Below are positions 8,100-19,560 of a DNA stretch of 50,905 nt, one piece after another (position 1 is the stretch's first letter; each line of letters starts with the position of its first letter). The DNA comes from Variovorax paradoxus (GTDB lineage Bacteria > Pseudomonadota > Gammaproteobacteria > Burkholderiales > Burkholderiaceae_C): NCBI RefSeq assembly GCF_018614955.1, contig NZ_JAGGNV010000023.1:1-50905 (forward strand). The letters are read 5' to 3'. The notes below the pieces were generated by a model that made no database searches, was not told the DNA's origin, and saw only the letters and a list, made by a program, of their open reading frames with translations. Position numbers and translations under genes: made by a program.

Positions 8100-8912
8100 C
8101 TAGAGTTCCATGACTTTGTCCAGCCCGCGCAACACGCCAATGTGCCCCGCCACCTTGCGGATTGCCAACAGGGCGCCGTCGACATAGGGCTCCGCGCTGC
8201 TGCCGGCTTCATGCCGCAGGTGCAGGCGCTGGTCCTTCATGCCGAAGATGGCTTCGATCCCGAGGACGAAGCCGGGCACGCGCACCGCGTGCACCTGCAC
8301 GCCGTTCACAGTCGCGCCGCGCACGCCGCCCGGGCCGTTGACCTTGTCAAGCGGCACGCCAAGCGCCGGTTGCCGCACGTTGCCAAGGCGAAGCGCCAGC
8401 TCGCGCCCGGTGCCGGAGGGCGCGTCGGGCTTCGAATCCTTCGCATAGTCGATGAGCTCGAAGTACGGGATGTAGCGCGCCGCCAGTTCCGCAAAGCGCT
8501 GCAGCAGCACGGCAGTCAGGGCGAAGTTGCCGCAGGCCAGCACCCCTCGCTTCGCATCATGCGCAGCGGCGTCGATCCGGGCGTAGTCTTCGTCGCTCAA
8601 GCCCGAGCTGCCGATCACCACATGCGCGCCTTTTGCCAGGGCCGAAAGGATGTTGGCCTGGACGGTGCCAATGTCGTGCGGCTTCGAGTACTCCACATAG
8701 ACATCGCAGCCTGCCGCCTGCGCCAGTGCGTCCGTGGCAGTGGCGGAGACCAAGCCCGAGAGTTCGGGAACTTTGAGCACCTCGCTTAAGGACCGGCCTG
8801 CGCTTCGCTGCCCGACCGCGCCGACGAGCTGCATATCGGCCTGTTGCGCGATGCCTCGCGCCAGTGCCGCGCCGGCCCAGCCGCTGGCGCCGGAAAGAAT
8901 CACTCGTTGCAT
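8100..8912 (-). CDS. DapB-like dihydrodipicolinate reductase family protein
   Basis: A 270-residue NAD(P)-dependent reductase. The N-terminal Rossmann fold shows GASGWAGAALARGI (about residues 8-21), and the C-terminal domain has DYAKDSKPDAPSGTGREL (about 154-171), the DapB substrate-binding motif K-x-DAPSGT. In classical DapB this motif is preceded by the catalytic His pair (E-x-HH-x-x-K); here the equivalent is L-I-D-Y-A-K, so the histidines are missing. It may be a paralogue with another substrate rather than the lysine-pathway enzyme. Start ATG at 8912 follows GGAGGAA. It is monocistronic and divergent from the RpiR operon. Confidence 0.75.
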   Translation of the reverse strand: MQRVILSGASGWAGAALARGIAQQADMQLVGAVGQRSAGRSLSEVLKVPELSGLVSATATDALAQAAGCDVYVEYSKPHDIGTVQANILSALAKGAHVVIGSSGLSDEDYARIDAAAHDAKRGVLACGNFALTAVLLQRFAELAARYIPYFELIDYAKDSKPDAPSGTGRELALRLGNVRQPALGVPLDKVNGPGGVRGATVNGVQVHAVRVPGFVLGIEAIFGMKDQRLHLRHEAGSSAEPYVDGALLAIRKVAGHIGVLRGLDKVMEL

Positions 8913-9136
8913 CGCTGCTTCCTCCGTTCAAGATGTTGAAGGCCGCACCGATCCTGGAAAGCAGGTTGGCGGCCGAACGGCGTTCCGGTATTCATCTAGA
9001 GATGTGCGAAATCAAGCATGGCGTGCGCCCGAACCGTTTGCGTCCGACATCGTAGCAATTTGCCCCAGGCTTCCCCCTCGCCTTCGTGTGGAACCGGTGG
9101 GCCGAGGGGCGACGCGCGTTCGCCGATCGCGCAAAC

Positions 9137-9171
9137 CTGACACCTCTTATTTCTGCTGACACCTTTTATTT
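9137..9171. repeat. tandem direct repeat, 19-bp period
   Basis: CTGACACCTCTTATTT (9137-9152) and CTGACACCTTTTATTT (9156-9171) differ at one base and are offset by 19 bp, nearly two helical turns. Possible binding sites for a regulator of the downstream operon. Confidence 0.6.
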
Positions 9172-9189
9172 ATACGAACAAACCCCACT

Positions 9190-9215
9190 GGCCCATGACT
9201 TGCTAAACATGGGCC
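9190..9215. promoter_or_regulatory. 8-bp perfect inverted repeat, candidate operator
   Basis: GGCCCATG (9190-9197) and CATGGGCC (9208-9215) form a perfect dyad with a 10-bp spacer. It lies about 85 bp before the RpiR-family gene, a suitable position for an autoregulatory operator. Assignment to RpiR is inference. Confidence 0.5.
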
Positions 9216-9225
9216 AATGATTGAA

Positions 9226-9263
9226 AATTTTCTTTTCTCGCACCAGTTTGTAATTTTCTTTTC
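9226..9263. repeat. two exact AATTTTCTTTTC copies
   Basis: AATTTTCTTTTC occurs at 9226-9237 and 9252-9263. The first copy overlaps the palindrome GAAAATTTTC (9223-9232), which resembles the GAAA-TTTC half-sites reported for some RpiR-family regulators. Confidence 0.5.
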
Positions 9264-9298
9264 ATCATTCGCACCTTGAAGGGGCGAGCCCGAACCGA

Positions 9299-10255
9299 AT
9301 GCTTGCCTCTTCCGCGACTTCCGCAACCACCGTGGCGCAGCGCATCGCGCAGGCCCTGCCGCAGCTGACGCGCTCGCACCGGCAGGTGGCCGACTACGTG
9401 CTGGAGCGCCCCTTGCAGGTCGCGACGCTTCCGATCGACGAGCTGGCGACGGCCGCCGGCGTGTCGGTGGCCACCGCCAACCGCTTCGCGCGCGCCCTGG
9501 GCTTCGACGGCTATGCGAACTTCCGCGCCGAACTGGTCCGCGGCTTCGAGCCCCTGCTGGCGCCGGTCGAACGGCTGCGCGGCAGCCTCGCGCAGCCCTC
9601 GACGGTGACCGAAGTCTTTGCCGCCGCGCTGGAGGAAAGCCGGGGCAACCTCGAGGCCACCCGCCAGGCGCTGGACCCGACATCCTGCGAGGCGGCGGTG
9701 GCGCGCATCCTCGACGCACGCACCATCTACATCGTCGGCTTCGGCGCCAGCGCCTGGCTGTCCGGGCTGCTGCAGCATGGCCTGGACACCTATTGCGCCG
9801 ACGTGCGGCTGCTGCCCTCGGTGAGCGGCGTCACGCACGGCGCGCGCGCGCTGTCGCGCGGCGGGCCGCGCGACCTCCTGGTGGCGCTGAGCTTCCCGCG
9901 CTACCTGACGGACACCGTGGCGCTGACCGGCATCGCCCGCGCCCAGGGCGTCGGCGTGCTGGCCCTGACCGACCGGCCCAGCTCGCCGCTGGCGCCGCTG
10001 GCCGACGTGGTGCTCTATGCGCAGACCGAGACCCGCTACCGCCCCAACTGCGAGACCAGCGTGCTGGCGCTGATCGAGGCGCTGACCAGCGCCGTGGCCT
10101 TGCGCGCGCCGGGCGCGTTCCAGGCCGCCGGCAAGATCGTCCACTCGGTCATGCCCTGGCTGCACGGCGCGCAGGCGCTGCGGGTCGCCAACGCCGAAAA
10201 GAACCAACCAGCGCAGGCGCCGCGCGCGCCGAACAGAAAGAAGAAGGCACGATGA
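9299..10255 (+). CDS. MurR/RpiR-family transcriptional regulator
   Basis: A 318-residue regulator with an N-terminal HTH_6 DNA-binding domain (about 10-85; [31 protein letters not shown]) and a C-terminal SIS sugar-phosphate-type domain (about 120-275; [49 protein letters not shown]). SIS domains normally sense phosphosugars, but here the gene heads a peptide-uptake and hydrolysis operon, so the ligand may be a muropeptide- or amino-sugar-related metabolite, or the sensor may have been re-purposed. Its TGA overlaps the next ATG. It probably controls its own operon through the upstream repeats. The C-terminus is a lysine-rich tail. Confidence 0.9.
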   Translation: MLASSATSATTVAQRIAQALPQLTRSHRQVADYVLERPLQVATLPIDELATAAGVSVATANRFARALGFDGYANFRAELVRGFEPLLAPVERLRGSLAQPSTVTEVFAAALEESRGNLEATRQALDPTSCEAAVARILDARTIYIVGFGASAWLSGLLQHGLDTYCADVRLLPSVSGVTHGARALSRGGPRDLLVALSFPRYLTDTVALTGIARAQGVGVLALTDRPSSPLAPLADVVLYAQTETRYRPNCETSVLALIEALTSAVALRAPGAFQAAGKIVHSVMPWLHGAQALRVANAEKNQPAQAPRAPNRKKKAR

Positions 10256-11216
10256 GAACCACACCGGTCATTGCCATCCACGGCGGCGCGGGCACCATCA
10301 GCGCGGCGGCGCTGGACGCGGGCGCGGCCGCGGCCTACCACGACGCGCTGCGCACCATCGTGCTCGCCGGCCAGGCGCTGCTGCTGCGCGGCGCCAGCGC
10401 GCTGGACGCGGTCTGCCTGGCGGTCGAGATGCTGGAGGACTGCCCGCTGTTCAACGCCGGCCAGGGCGCGGTCTTCACCGGCGCCGAAACGCACGAACTC
10501 GACGCCGCCGTGATGGACGGCGCCGAGCTGCGCGCCGGCGCCGTGGCGGGCGTCAGCCGCATCCGCCACCCGGTGCACGCCGCACGCGCGGTAATGGAGG
10601 ACGGCGCCCACGTACTGCTGGTCGGTGCCGGCGCCGAGGCCTTCGCGCGCGAGCGCGGGCTGGAGATGGTCGAACCGGAGTACTTCTCCACCGAGGCGCG
10701 CCGCGAGCAGCTGCGTCGCGCGCGCGCCGAAGGCCGCATCGCGCTCGACCACGACGGCGCGGCACGCGCAGCGGCGCTGTCCACCGCACCGCTGGACGAG
10801 ACCAACAAGTTCGGCACCGTCGGCGCCGTCGCGCTCGACCGGCGCGGCCACCTGGCGGCCGCCACCTCCACCGGCGGCATGACCAACAAGCGCGTCGGCC
10901 GCGTCGGCGACTCGCCGCTGATCGGCGCCGGCACCTATGCCGACGACAAGCGCGCCGCCGTGTCCTGCACCGGCAGCGGCGAGATGTTCATCCGCACGGC
11001 CGCGGCCTACGACGTCTGTGCGCGCATGCGCTACGCCGGCCAGTCGCTGGCGCAGGCCGCGCACGCCGTGATCATGCAGGCCGTGCCCGCCATCGGTGGC
11101 AGCGGCGGCCTGATCGCGATCGACCGGGCCGGCAACGTGTGCCTGCCTTTCAACACCGAGGGCATGTACCGCGGCCACACGCGCGGCGCCGAGCTGCCGC
11201 ACACTGCCATCCATCG

Positions 11217-11220
<4 letters not shown>
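10252..11220 (+). CDS. iaaA: isoaspartyl peptidase / L-asparaginase (Ntn hydrolase)
   Basis: A 322-residue plant-type asparaginase. It cleaves beta-aspartyl (isoaspartyl) dipeptides and asparagine after autoproteolysis into two subunits. Visible family features are AIHGGAGTI near the N-terminus, [10 protein letters not shown] with the Asn-x-Gly stretch, and the autocleavage site [12 protein letters not shown], where Thr189 would become the new N-terminal nucleophile. Downstream [20 protein letters not shown] matches the substrate pocket. The start ATG overlaps the regulator stop by ATGA and its own stop overlaps the gsiA start the same way. In Escherichia coli iaaA also precedes gsiABCD, which supports both the name and a joint role. 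Confidence 0.95.
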
Positions 11221-13115
<1,895 letters not shown>

Positions 13116-13137
13116 TTTACCTAGAAGGAGTTCCACC

Positions 13138-14685
13138 ATGAACAAGCAACGCCTCTCCCGCATCGCCGCCGCGCTGGCCATCGCCGGCCTGGCCGGCTTC
13201 GCGCTCTCGGCGCACGCCGCCAAGGACATCGTCGTCGCCGTGCAGTCGGGCTTCACGACCACCGACCCGTACGACGCCAACGACACGCTGTCGCAGGCCG
13301 TCGCCAAGTCCTTCTATCAAGGCCTCTACGGCTTCGACAAGGACATGAAGATGGTGCCGGTGCTGGCCACGGGCCACACCGTCAGCAAGGACGGCCTGGT
13401 CTACACCGTCAAGCTGCGCACGGGCGTGCAGTTCCACGACGGCACGCCCTTCAATGCCGAGGCCGTGAAGGCCACCTTCGACCGCGTGACCAACCCGGAC
13501 AACAAGCTCAAGCGCTACAACCTCTACAAGAACATCGCCAAGACCGAGGCGGTCGACGCGACCACGGTGCGCTTCACGCTCAGCGAGCCCTTCTCGCCCT
13601 TCATCAACACGCTCGCGCACCCGTCGGGCGTGATCATCTCGCCGGCCGCGCTGGCCAAGTACGGCAACAAGGGCATCGCGCAGAACCCTGTGGGCACCGG
13701 CCCCTTCAAGTTCGTCGAGTGGAAGGCCACCGACTACCTGAAGGTCGCCAAGTTCGACGGCTACTGGAAGAAGGGCTACCCGAAGGTCGACAGCATCACC
13801 TTCCGTCCGGTGGTCGACAACAACACGCGCGCCGCGATGATGCAGACCAACGAGGCGCACTTCGCCTTCCCGATGCCGCCCGAAGCGGCCGCGACGCTGA
13901 AGGAAAAGCCGAGCCTCGAGGTGAACAGCTCGCCCTCGATCATCCATCGCTACATCTCGATGAACACGCAGCAGAAGCCCTTCGACAACCCGAAGGTGCG
14001 CGAGGCCGTCAACTACGCGATCAACAAGGAAGCGCTGGTCAAGGTTGCGTTCTCGGGCTATGCCATTCCGGCCGAAGGCGTGCTGCCCAAGGGCATCGAG
14101 GGCGCGGCCAAGCTCGGCCCGTGGCCCTACAACCCGGCCAAGGCGCGCGAGCTGCTGAAGGAAGCCGGCTACCCGAACGGCTTCGAGAGCACGCTCTGGT
14201 CGGCCTACAACTACACGACGGCGCAGAAGGTCATCCAGTTCGTGCAGCAGCAGCTGGCGCAGGTCGGCATCAAGGTGCAGGTGCTGGCGCTCGAGGCCGG
14301 CCAGCGCGTCGAGCGCGTCGAGAGCGCGCAGGACCCGGCCACCGCGCCGGTGCGCATGTACTACGTGGGCTGGTCCTCGTCGACAGGCGAGGCCGACTGG
14401 GCGATGCGGCCGCTCCTGGCCTCCGAGTCCTTCCCGCCCAAGCTTTTCAACACCGCCTACTACAAGAACGACGAAGTCGATGCTGACATCAAGAAGGCGC
14501 TGGTGACCACCGACCCTGCCGCCAAGGCCAAGATCTACGCCGACGCGCAGCAGCGCATCTGGAAGGACGCGCCCTGGGCCTTCCTGGTGACCGAGCAGCT
14601 GCTGTCGGTGCGTGCGCGCAACCTGGCCGGCTTCTACGTGATCCCGGACGGCAGCTTCAACTTCGACGAAGTAGAACTGAAGTGA
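13138..14685 (+). CDS. gsiB: peptide/glutathione-binding protein GsiB
   Basis: A 515-residue periplasmic solute-binding protein of family SBP_bac_5 that delivers substrate to GsiCD. It has a Sec signal peptide (basic MNKQRLSR, hydrophobic core, cleavage near AHAAKD at residue 27-28). Family segments follow: [54 protein letters not shown] and [18 protein letters not shown] strong ribosome binding site (AAGGAG) precedes the ATG. A palindromic repeat lies between this gene and gsiC, which might raise the GsiB:GsiC ratio. True ligand is uncertain: di-, tri- or gamma-glutamyl peptides are all possible. Confidence 0.95.
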   Translation: MNKQRLSRIAAALAIAGLAGFALSAHAAKDIVVAVQSGFTTTDPYDANDTLSQAVAKSFYQGLYGFDKDMKMVPVLATGHTVSKDGLVYTVKLRTGVQFHDGTPFNAEAVKATFDRVTNPDNKLKRYNLYKNIAKTEAVDATTVRFTLSEPFSPFINTLAHPSGVIISPAALAKYGNKGIAQNPVGTGPFKFVEWKATDYLKVAKFDGYWKKGYPKVDSITFRPVVDNNTRAAMMQTNEAHFAFPMPPEAAATLKEKPSLEVNSSPSIIHRYISMNTQQKPFDNPKVREAVNYAINKEALVKVAFSGYAIPAEGVLPKGIEGAAKLGPWPYNPAKARELLKEAGYPNGFESTLWSAYNYTTAQKVIQFVQQQLAQVGIKVQVLALEAGQRVERVESAQDPATAPVRMYYVGWSSSTGEADWAMRPLLASESFPPKLFNTAYYKNDEVDADIKKALVTTDPAAKAKIYADAQQRIWKDAPWAFLVTEQLLSVRARNLAGFYVIPDGSFNFDEVELK

Positions 14686-14772
14686 CTTCAGTGCTCCGCC
14701 GCCGTGCTTGGCACGACCCTCGACGCATGAAGCCGCGCCCGCTAGTCGGGGAACACCGCGGAACCGGCTTTG

Positions 14773-14840
14773 CCGGGCCGCTGTTGTTGCCCCCGGAGAG
14801 GGGGTTGGCGGACCACACGAAGTGGGGGAGCCTGGGGGTG
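14773..14840. repeat. palindromic intergenic repeat, copy 1 (between gsiB and gsiC)
   Basis: The stretch contains a CCCCC/GGGGG hairpin (14790-14804) and CCAC-ACGAA-GTGG (14813-14825), then AGCCTGGGGG. The order of blocks (CCGGGCCGC, C-run/G-run hairpin, TGGCG, CACACGAAGTGG, AGCC-GGGGG) recurs at 47976-48049. It looks like a dispersed REP-like element typical of this bacterial group. Confidence 0.7.
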
Positions 14841-14845
14841 AGCGA

Positions 14846-15766
14846 GTGACCCAGTACGTCCTCAAGCGCCTGCTGGGTCTGCTGCCGACGCTGTTGATCG
14901 TCGCGGTGCTGGTGTTCCTATTCGTGAACATGCTGCCCGGCGATCCGGCGCGGCTGGCGGCCGGGCCGGACGCCAGCCCCGAGACCGTGGCGCTGGTGCG
15001 CGCCGACCTCGGCCTCGACAAGCCGCTGCCGCAGCAGTTCCTGAACTTCTTCGGCAACATGCTGCAGGGCGACTTCGGCCATTCGCTGCGTTCCAAGCGG
15101 CCGGTGTCGACCGAGATCGCCGAGCGCTTCATGCCGACGCTGCTGCTGACGATCAGCAGCATGGCCTGGGCCGTGGTCTTCGGCATGGCCATCGGCATCA
15201 CGTCGGCGGTGTTCCGCAACCAGTGGCCCGACCGCCTCGGCATGACGCTGGCGGTCTCGGGCATCTCGTTCCCGGCCTTCGCGCTCGGCATGCTCTTGAT
15301 GCAGATCTTCTCGGTGCAGCTCGGCTGGCTGCCGACGGTCGGCGCCGATTCGTGGCGGCACTACATCCTGCCCTCGCTGACGCTGGGCGCCGCCGTGGCC
15401 GCGGTGATGGCGCGCTTCACGCGGGCCTCCTTCATCGAGGTGATCCAGGAGGATTTCGTTCGCACCGCGCGCGCCAAGGGCGTGTCGGAGAAGTGGGTCA
15501 TCCTCAAGCACTGCCTGCGCAACGCGCTGATCCCGGTGGTCACGATGATGGGCCTGCAGTTCGGTTTCCTGCTCGGCGGCTCGATCGTGGTCGAGGCGGT
15601 GTTCAACTGGCCCGGCCTCGGGCGCCTGCTGGTCGACGCGGTCGACATGCGCGACTACCCCATCATCCAGACGCTGGTGCTGCTCTTCTCGCTCGAATTC
15701 ATCCTGATCAACCTCGTGGTCGACGTGCTCTATGGCTATATCAACCCCACCATCCGCTACAAGTGA
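14846..15766 (+). CDS. gsiC: peptide/glutathione ABC transporter permease GsiC
   Basis: A 306-residue inner-membrane permease (DppB/GsiC type) forming half of the import channel. It has the N-terminal anchor TM ([27 protein letters not shown]), the binding-protein-dependent transport domain with five further TM segments, and the EAA loop [23 protein letters not shown] (about 209-231) that contacts GsiA. The GTG at 14846 is chosen because the protein then starts [14 protein letters not shown] as in relatives and GGGGGTGA precedes it. It overlaps gsiD by 35 bp. Confidence 0.95.
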   Translation: MTQYVLKRLLGLLPTLLIVAVLVFLFVNMLPGDPARLAAGPDASPETVALVRADLGLDKPLPQQFLNFFGNMLQGDFGHSLRSKRPVSTEIAERFMPTLLLTISSMAWAVVFGMAIGITSAVFRNQWPDRLGMTLAVSGISFPAFALGMLLMQIFSVQLGWLPTVGADSWRHYILPSLTLGAAVAAVMARFTRASFIEVIQEDFVRTARAKGVSEKWVILKHCLRNALIPVVTMMGLQFGFLLGGSIVVEAVFNWPGLGRLLVDAVDMRDYPIIQTLVLLFSLEFILINLVVDVLYGYINPTIRYK

Positions 15767-16649
15767 CGCGCCGGTCCCGGTGCTCGCCGCCGAAGGCAGG
15801 GTGCGCACGCCGTGGACCGAGTTCTGGCGCAAGTTCCGCATGCAGCACGTGGCGCTGGGCGCGCTGGTCTTCGTGCTGCTGCTGGTGGCGGTCGCGATCT
15901 TCGCGCCGTGGATCGTGCCCTACGACGCCGAGAACTTCTTCGACTACGACAAGCTCAACACCGGCCCCTCGGCCGCGCACTGGTTCGGCGTCGACCCGCT
16001 CGGGCGCGACATCTTCAGCCGCATCCTGATGGGTGCGCGCATCTCGCTGGCTGCCGGCTTCCTCTCGGTGGTGCTGGGCGCCATCGTGGGGACCGTGCTG
16101 GGCCTCCTGGCCGGTTACTACGGCGGCTGGTGGGACCGCATCGTGATGCGCATCTCCGACGTGCTCTTCGCCTTCCCCGGCATCCTGCTGGCGCTGGGCG
16201 TGGTCGCCATCCTGGGCAGCAGCATGACCAACGTGGTGGTCGCCGTGTCGGTGTTCAGCGTGCCGGCCTTCGCGCGGCTGGTGCGCGGCAACACGCTGGT
16301 GCTGAAGAACCTGACCTACATCGAGGCCACGCGCAGCATCGGCGCCAGCGACCGCACCATCCTGCTGCGCCACATCCTGCCGGGCACCATCTCGTCCATC
16401 GTCGTCTACTTCACGATGCGCCTGGGCACCTCGATCATCACGGCCGCCAGCCTGAGCTTCCTCGGCATGGGCGCGCAGCCGCCGATGCCCGAGTGGGGCG
16501 CGATGCTCAACGAGGCGCGCGCCGACATGGTGAATGCGCCGCACGTGGCGCTGTTTCCGTCGCTGGCGATCTTCTTCACGGTGCTGGCTTTCAACCTGCT
16601 GGGCGATGGTCTGCGTGACGCGCTGGATCCGAAGATCGACCGGCTCTAG
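15732..16649 (+). CDS. gsiD: peptide/glutathione ABC transporter permease GsiD
   Basis: A 305-residue permease of the DppC/GsiD type, partner of GsiC. An N-terminal OppC_N region ([52 protein letters not shown]) leads into the transport domain with about five TM segments and the EAA loop [22 protein letters not shown]. The conserved end [10 protein letters not shown] is present. The start lies inside the end of gsiC, which suggests coupled translation; a later start near the first TM is less likely because the N-terminal motif order would be lost. Confidence 0.95.
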   Translation: MAISTPPSATSDAPVPVLAAEGRVRTPWTEFWRKFRMQHVALGALVFVLLLVAVAIFAPWIVPYDAENFFDYDKLNTGPSAAHWFGVDPLGRDIFSRILMGARISLAAGFLSVVLGAIVGTVLGLLAGYYGGWWDRIVMRISDVLFAFPGILLALGVVAILGSSMTNVVVAVSVFSVPAFARLVRGNTLVLKNLTYIEATRSIGASDRTILLRHILPGTISSIVVYFTMRLGTSIITAASLSFLGMGAQPPMPEWGAMLNEARADMVNAPHVALFPSLAIFFTVLAFNLLGDGLRDALDPKIDRL

Positions 16650-16652
16650 AAG

Positions 16653-17672
16653 ATGATCCTCGCGGTCCCGCGCATCGGCACCCTGCCTTCGGGCCGGCGC
16701 GATGCCATCACGGACGTTGCCGGCGTCACGGTCGGCCAGGCCACGCTGGCCGACGGCGAGGTACAGACCGGCGTGACCGTGCTGCGCCCGCATACCGGCG
16801 ACCCTTATCTGCAGCGCGTGCCCGCGGGCTTCGCGGTGCTCAACGGCTTCGGCAAGAGCGTCGGCCTTTTGCAGGTCGAAGAACTCGGTGTGCTGGAGAC
16901 ACCGATCGCGCTGACCAACACCTTCTCGGTGCCGGCCGTGGCGGCGGCGCAGATCCGCCAGTGCGTTGCCGCGAATCCCGAGTGCGGGCGCAGCCTGCCG
17001 ACGGTCAATCCACTGGTGTTCGAATGCAACGACGGCTTTCTCAACGACATCCAGCGCATGGCCGTCGGCGAGAGCCACTACCTGCAGGCCTGGGCCTCGG
17101 CCGCAGAGGACGTGGCGCAGGGCTCGGTCGGCGCCGGGCGCGGCATGTCCTCCTTCTCGCTCAAGGGTGGCATCGGCACGGCGTCGCGGCGCGCCGGAAC
17201 GCACACGGTGGGCGCGCTGGTGCTCGCCAACTTCGGCCTGCTGCCCAACCTGCTCATCGCCGGCCAGCCGGTCGGCAGGCGGCTCGCAACGGCGCAGCAG
17301 GCCGAGGCGGAGAAGGGATCGATCATCATGCTGCTAGCTACCGACGCGCCGCTCGACGCGCGCCAGCTGCGTCGGCTGGCGCTGCGCGCCGGCGCCGGCC
17401 TCGCGCGCACCGGCTCGGTCTTCGGGCATGGCAGCGGCGACATCGCGCTCGCCTTCTCGACCGCCTACACGCTGCCGCAGCGGCGCGAAGCGCCGATGCC
17501 GGCCGTCGCGCTGCTGCACGACGGCCTGCTCGACGAATTGTTCCAGGCCGCGGCCGACAGCATCGAGCAGGCCATCCTGCATGCGCTGTGGCATGCGGAA
17601 TCCGTCACCGGGCGCGACGGCCATGTGCGGCCCGCGCTCAGCGCACTGCTGCGCGAACTTGCATCCCCATGA
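16653..17672 (+). CDS. P1 family aminopeptidase/D-esterase (DmpA-like)
   Basis: A 339-residue N-terminal-nucleophile hydrolase of the DmpA/BapA family, which releases N-terminal L- or D-amino acids or beta-amino acids from peptides after self-cleavage. Visible motifs: RRDAITDVAGVTVGQ near the start; ALTNTFSVPAV; GAGRGMSSFSLKGGIGTASR (about 165-184); and EKGSIIMLLATDAPLD, where the Gly-Ser bond is the expected cleavage site and the Ser the nucleophile. It follows gsiD by 3 bp and overlaps the dppA-like gene by ATGA. Context makes it a peptide-processing enzyme for imported unusual peptides. The substrate stereochemistry cannot be read from sequence. Confidence 0.92.
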   Translation: MILAVPRIGTLPSGRRDAITDVAGVTVGQATLADGEVQTGVTVLRPHTGDPYLQRVPAGFAVLNGFGKSVGLLQVEELGVLETPIALTNTFSVPAVAAAQIRQCVAANPECGRSLPTVNPLVFECNDGFLNDIQRMAVGESHYLQAWASAAEDVAQGSVGAGRGMSSFSLKGGIGTASRRAGTHTVGALVLANFGLLPNLLIAGQPVGRRLATAQQAEAEKGSIIMLLATDAPLDARQLRRLALRAGAGLARTGSVFGHGSGDIALAFSTAYTLPQRREAPMPAVALLHDGLLDELFQAAADSIEQAILHALWHAESVTGRDGHVRPALSALLRELASP

Positions 17673-18487
17673 AAATCCTGATCTCCGCCGACATCGAAGG
17701 CGTGGCCGGCGTCTTCCATTCCCAGCAGGTGCGCGCCGGCAATCCCGAATACGAGCGCGCGCGCCGGCTCATGACCGAGGAGGCGAACGCCGCCATCGCC
17801 GGCGCCTTCGACGGCGGTGCGAGCGAGGTCTGGGTCAACGACTCGCACGGCGACTTCCGCAACATGCTGCCCGATCTGCTCGACGCGCGGGCCCAGGTGA
17901 TCCAGGGCAAGCCGCGCTACCTGAGCATGGTGAGCGGCGTCGAACTCGGCATGGACGGCGTGTGCATGGTCGGCTACCACTCGCGAGCGCAGGGCCTGGG
18001 CATCCTCGCGCACACCATCAACAGCTTCGCCTTCGCCGGCATCGAGATCAACGGCCAGGCCGTGGGCGAGGCCGCCCTCTACGGCGCGCTGGCGGGCGAA
18101 TACGGCGCCCCCGTACTGATGGCCAGCGGCGACGACGTCTTCATCGCGGAGAACCGGCCGCTGTTCCCGCACGCGATCTTCGTGCAGACCAAGCGCGCGA
18201 CCGGCCAGACCAGCGGGGTGTCGCTGTCGCCGGCGCAATCGTGCGAGGCGATCCGCGCGGGCGTGAAGGCGGCCCTTGCGGCACGTGACAACGCGCGTGC
18301 ATTCATCATGCAGAAACCGCTGGCGGTCACCTTGCGCACCCAGGCGCCCGCCATGGCCGACCTGTTCTGCCAGTGGCCCGAGTTCGAGCGCGTCGCCGCG
18401 ACCGAACTGCGCTTTTCCGCGCCCTCGGTCGAGGCCGCGGTGCGCATGCTCAACTGCTGCTCGGCGATGTCGGCGATGCTGCGCTGA
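17669..18487 (+). CDS. M55 family D-aminopeptidase (DppA-like)
   Basis: A 272-residue zinc peptidase similar to Bacillus DppA, which cleaves D-Ala-D-Ala and related D-peptides. The expected metal ligands are present in order: D8 and E10 in ISADIEGVAGV, His in VNDSHGDFRNM, His in VGYHSRAQG and Glu in AVGEAALYGALAGEYG. The rest of the family block (SGDDVFIAE, VQTKRATGQ) follows. Its ATG overlaps the DmpA-like stop. It ends the operon and is convergent with the GlxA-like gene only 10 bp away. With DmpA and IaaA it suggests breakdown of peptides containing D-, beta- or isoaspartyl residues, for example from peptidoglycan. Confidence 0.93.
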   Translation: MKILISADIEGVAGVFHSQQVRAGNPEYERARRLMTEEANAAIAGAFDGGASEVWVNDSHGDFRNMLPDLLDARAQVIQGKPRYLSMVSGVELGMDGVCMVGYHSRAQGLGILAHTINSFAFAGIEINGQAVGEAALYGALAGEYGAPVLMASGDDVFIAENRPLFPHAIFVQTKRATGQTSGVSLSPAQSCEAIRAGVKAALAARDNARAFIMQKPLAVTLRTQAPAMADLFCQWPEFERVAATELRFSAPSVEAAVRMLNCCSAMSAMLR

Positions 18488-18497
18488 ACGCCGCGCC

Positions 18498-19451
18498 TCA
18501 GCTCGCGAAGCGTCGGCGGTATTCGCCCACGCTCAGGCCCAGCCGCCGGCCGAAGGCGCGCCGGAAGCCGTCCACGTTCGCATAGCCGACCTGGTCGGCC
18601 AGGCGCTTGATCGGCAAATCGGATTCCTCCACCAGGCGGCGCGCCGCATCGATGCGCGCGTTCTCGACGAACTCCGCGGGAGTGGTGCCCGTTTCGCTTC
18701 GGAAGACGCGCGCGAAGCTGCGCTCGCTCATGCCGGCGCGGGCCGCCAGCGCGGGCACGGAGAGGTCGTCCTTCAGATGCGCAAGCACGTGCTCCTGCAC
18801 CTGGCGCACGCTCGAGCGCTCGGCGGTCTGGGCCGCCAGATGGGCGCTGAACTGGCTCTGGCCGCCCGGGCGCTTGAGAAACATCACCAGCTCGCGCGCC
18901 ACGCGCAGCGCGAGCTCGCGGCCGTGGTCCTCCTCGACCATCGCGAGCGCCAGGTCCATGCCGGCCGTGACGCCGGCCGAGGTGAAGAGCTTGCCGTCCT
19001 TCACATAGATCGCATCCGCTTCGACCGAGGCTTCGGGGTATGCCGCCGCGAGGCGCGCAGTGGAATTCCAGTGGGTTGCCACACGCTTGCCGTCCAGCAG
19101 ACCGGCGGCCGCGAGCACGAAGGCGCCGCTGCAGACCGAGCCGTAGCGGCGCACCGTGCGCGACTGGCGCCGCAGCCAGTCGTGAAGCTGCGCATCGCCG
19201 GCCACCCTGTCGATGTCCGGGCTGCCGGCCACGAGCAAGGTGTCGATCGGCCCGCGATGCGCCTGCACCGTCGCGTCGACGGCGAGCCGAATGCCGCTGC
19301 TGCTCTTGAGCAGCCCTTCTTCGGTGCCGATCACCTGCACCTGGTAGGCGCGCGGCTGGCCGAGCTGGCGCGCGGCCTCGGCAAAGACGTCCGCGGGGCC
19401 CGCGACGTCGAGCAGTTGCACACGGGGGAAAGCGAGGATCGCGACACGCAT
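18498..19451 (-). CDS. GlxA-family AraC-type transcriptional regulator
   Basis: A 317-residue regulator combining an N-terminal DJ-1/PfpI-like domain (about 1-170; VQLLDVAGPADVFAEA, SVCSGAFVLAAAGLLDG with the elbow Cys, ATHWNSTARLA) with a C-terminal AraC double helix-turn-helix (about 215-315; LSVPALAARAGMSERSFARVF, IKRLADQVGYANVDGFRRAF). Such proteins sense small nitrogenous or aldehyde metabolites. It is convergent with the peptide operon and divergent (110 bp) from the SLAC1-family gene, which is its most likely target. Start ATG at 19451. Confidence 0.92.
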   Translation of the reverse strand: MRVAILAFPRVQLLDVAGPADVFAEAARQLGQPRAYQVQVIGTEEGLLKSSSGIRLAVDATVQAHRGPIDTLLVAGSPDIDRVAGDAQLHDWLRRQSRTVRRYGSVCSGAFVLAAAGLLDGKRVATHWNSTARLAAAYPEASVEADAIYVKDGKLFTSAGVTAGMDLALAMVEEDHGRELALRVARELVMFLKRPGGQSQFSAHLAAQTAERSSVRQVQEHVLAHLKDDLSVPALAARAGMSERSFARVFRSETGTTPAEFVENARIDAARRLVEESDLPIKRLADQVGYANVDGFRRAFGRRLGLSVGEYRRRFAS

Positions 19452-19560
19452 GGCAGTCGAGGCTCATTGATTGGCGGAAAACGCCGTGCCGCGGCGCGGA
19501 CAGCGAAGGGAGTTTGGCAGAAACTAACCGTACTGACAAATTCAGCCACCGAGTCCCACC

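Larger units (their letters stand above)
8913..9298. promoter_or_regulatory. divergent intergenic region with several repeats
   Basis: Noncoding DNA between the DapB-like gene (leftward) and the RpiR operon (rightward). Its right half (9137-9270) is much more AT-rich than the surroundings and holds three repeat types listed separately. These are good candidates for regulator and polymerase sites. No promoter hexamer pair is assigned with confidence. Confidence 0.6.

Noticed and set aside
9074..9109. CCCCTCG/CGAGGGG inverted repeat before the RpiR gene
   Set aside because: The 22-bp spacer and GC-rich setting make a chance pairing likely; there is no T-run.
15741..17204. Long minus-strand frame opposite gsiD and the DmpA-like gene
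   Set aside because: Composition is dominated by His, Arg, Gln and Gly, typical of antisense translation in GC-rich genes, and no family motif is seen.
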